From Actinospineispora spinosispora DSM 44797 (GTDB lineage Bacteria; Actinomycetota; Actinomycetes; Mycobacteriales; Pseudonocardiaceae), in assembly GCF_000429025.1 (NCBI RefSeq), contig NZ_AUBB01000029.1, forward strand, positions 99,225-163,224: DNA of 64,000 nt, given 5' to 3'. How positions within the stretch are numbered: position 1 is the first letter of the stretch; each line of letters opens with the position of its first letter. Below the pieces are notes generated by a model. The model was not told where the DNA came from, ran no database searches, and saw only the letters and a list, made by a program, of their open reading frames with translations. The position numbers were made by a program, and so were the translations under genes. Positions 63,955 through 64,000 of the stretch are shown here, piece after piece.

Positions 63955-64000
63955 CGCAGAGCGTCCCGTCGCGTCGCAGACACTGCAGCATCTGCGACAC
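63955..64000. repeat. Large palindromic intergenic element, copy 2 (cut by the window end)
   Basis: CGCAGAGC (63955) and GTCGCGTCGCA (63968), then the same centre as copy 1 except for two bases, then TGCGAC at the window end. The right half lies outside. Copy 1 is at 54184-54283. Confidence 0.7.

Noticed and set aside
1..64000. tRNA, rRNA, CRISPR array, transposase or prophage genes
   Set aside because: I saw no cloverleaf with a GTTCRANNC arm, no regularly spaced direct repeats with spacers, and no transposase, integrase or phage structural motif.

Overview
The window is very GC-rich actinomycete DNA. It carries a SARP regulator, a LuxR-type ATPase regulator, an ECF sigma factor with a SnoaL-like tail, a CGNR zinc-finger regulator, a BldC-type HTH protein and many GTG/TTG starts. 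That combination fits a filamentous actinobacterium, most likely Pseudonocardiales or a relative. The genus cannot be fixed from the sequence alone.

Left part (1-28378, minus strand): one uninterrupted reading frame of at least 9,459 codons that runs off the left edge. It starts at a GTG with a good ribosome binding site and an N-terminal membrane segment. All the recognisable modules lie in this same frame: Ser/Gly/Thr-rich repeats, about 30 Cys-pair repeats, a J-like segment, a SecA-type DEAD motor, a polytopic membrane block, two homologous trypsin-like protease domains, two HExxH motifs, an ADP-ribosyltransferase-like segment, an FHA domain, several winged-helix-like modules and LysM repeats with a membrane segment at the visible end. 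This giant protein is the main candidate for an undescribed system.

A 1.4 kb non-coding stretch (about 28.4-29.8 kb) follows. It holds two AAAGTTC-N4-GAACTTT palindromes, GGCCA-rich clusters and a 24-bp perfect palindrome. A third AAAGTTC half-site sits just before the divergent LuxR-type regulator at 29801.

32-45.6 kb holds small accessory units: an ECF sigma factor; an SDR / epoxide-hydrolase-like / alpha-beta hydrolase / SnoaL set with a divergent CGNR regulator; a tightly overlapped polar amino-acid ABC transporter followed by a sarcosine/N-methyltryptophan-oxidase-like flavoenzyme; an XRE regulator divergent from a quinone reductase; and a TetR regulator divergent from an SDR plus FAD monooxygenase.

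45.6-55.4 kb holds a DinB protein, a decayed TetR fragment, a secreted esterase-like hydrolase, a BldC-type protein, a secreted beta-trefoil-like protein, a TetR/response-regulator pair with overlapping ends, a large SARP regulator, a small membrane protein, a palindromic repeat and a lipoprotein.

55.6-63.9 kb is a catabolic operon. A divergent IclR regulator faces a serine-glyoxylate-type aminotransferase, an MFS (ACS-type) transporter, a fused FAD/4Fe-4S 2-hydroxyacid dehydrogenase, a class III CoA-transferase and a crotonase. The last three genes overlap by 4 bp. The window ends inside a second copy of the palindromic repeat found at 54.2 kb.
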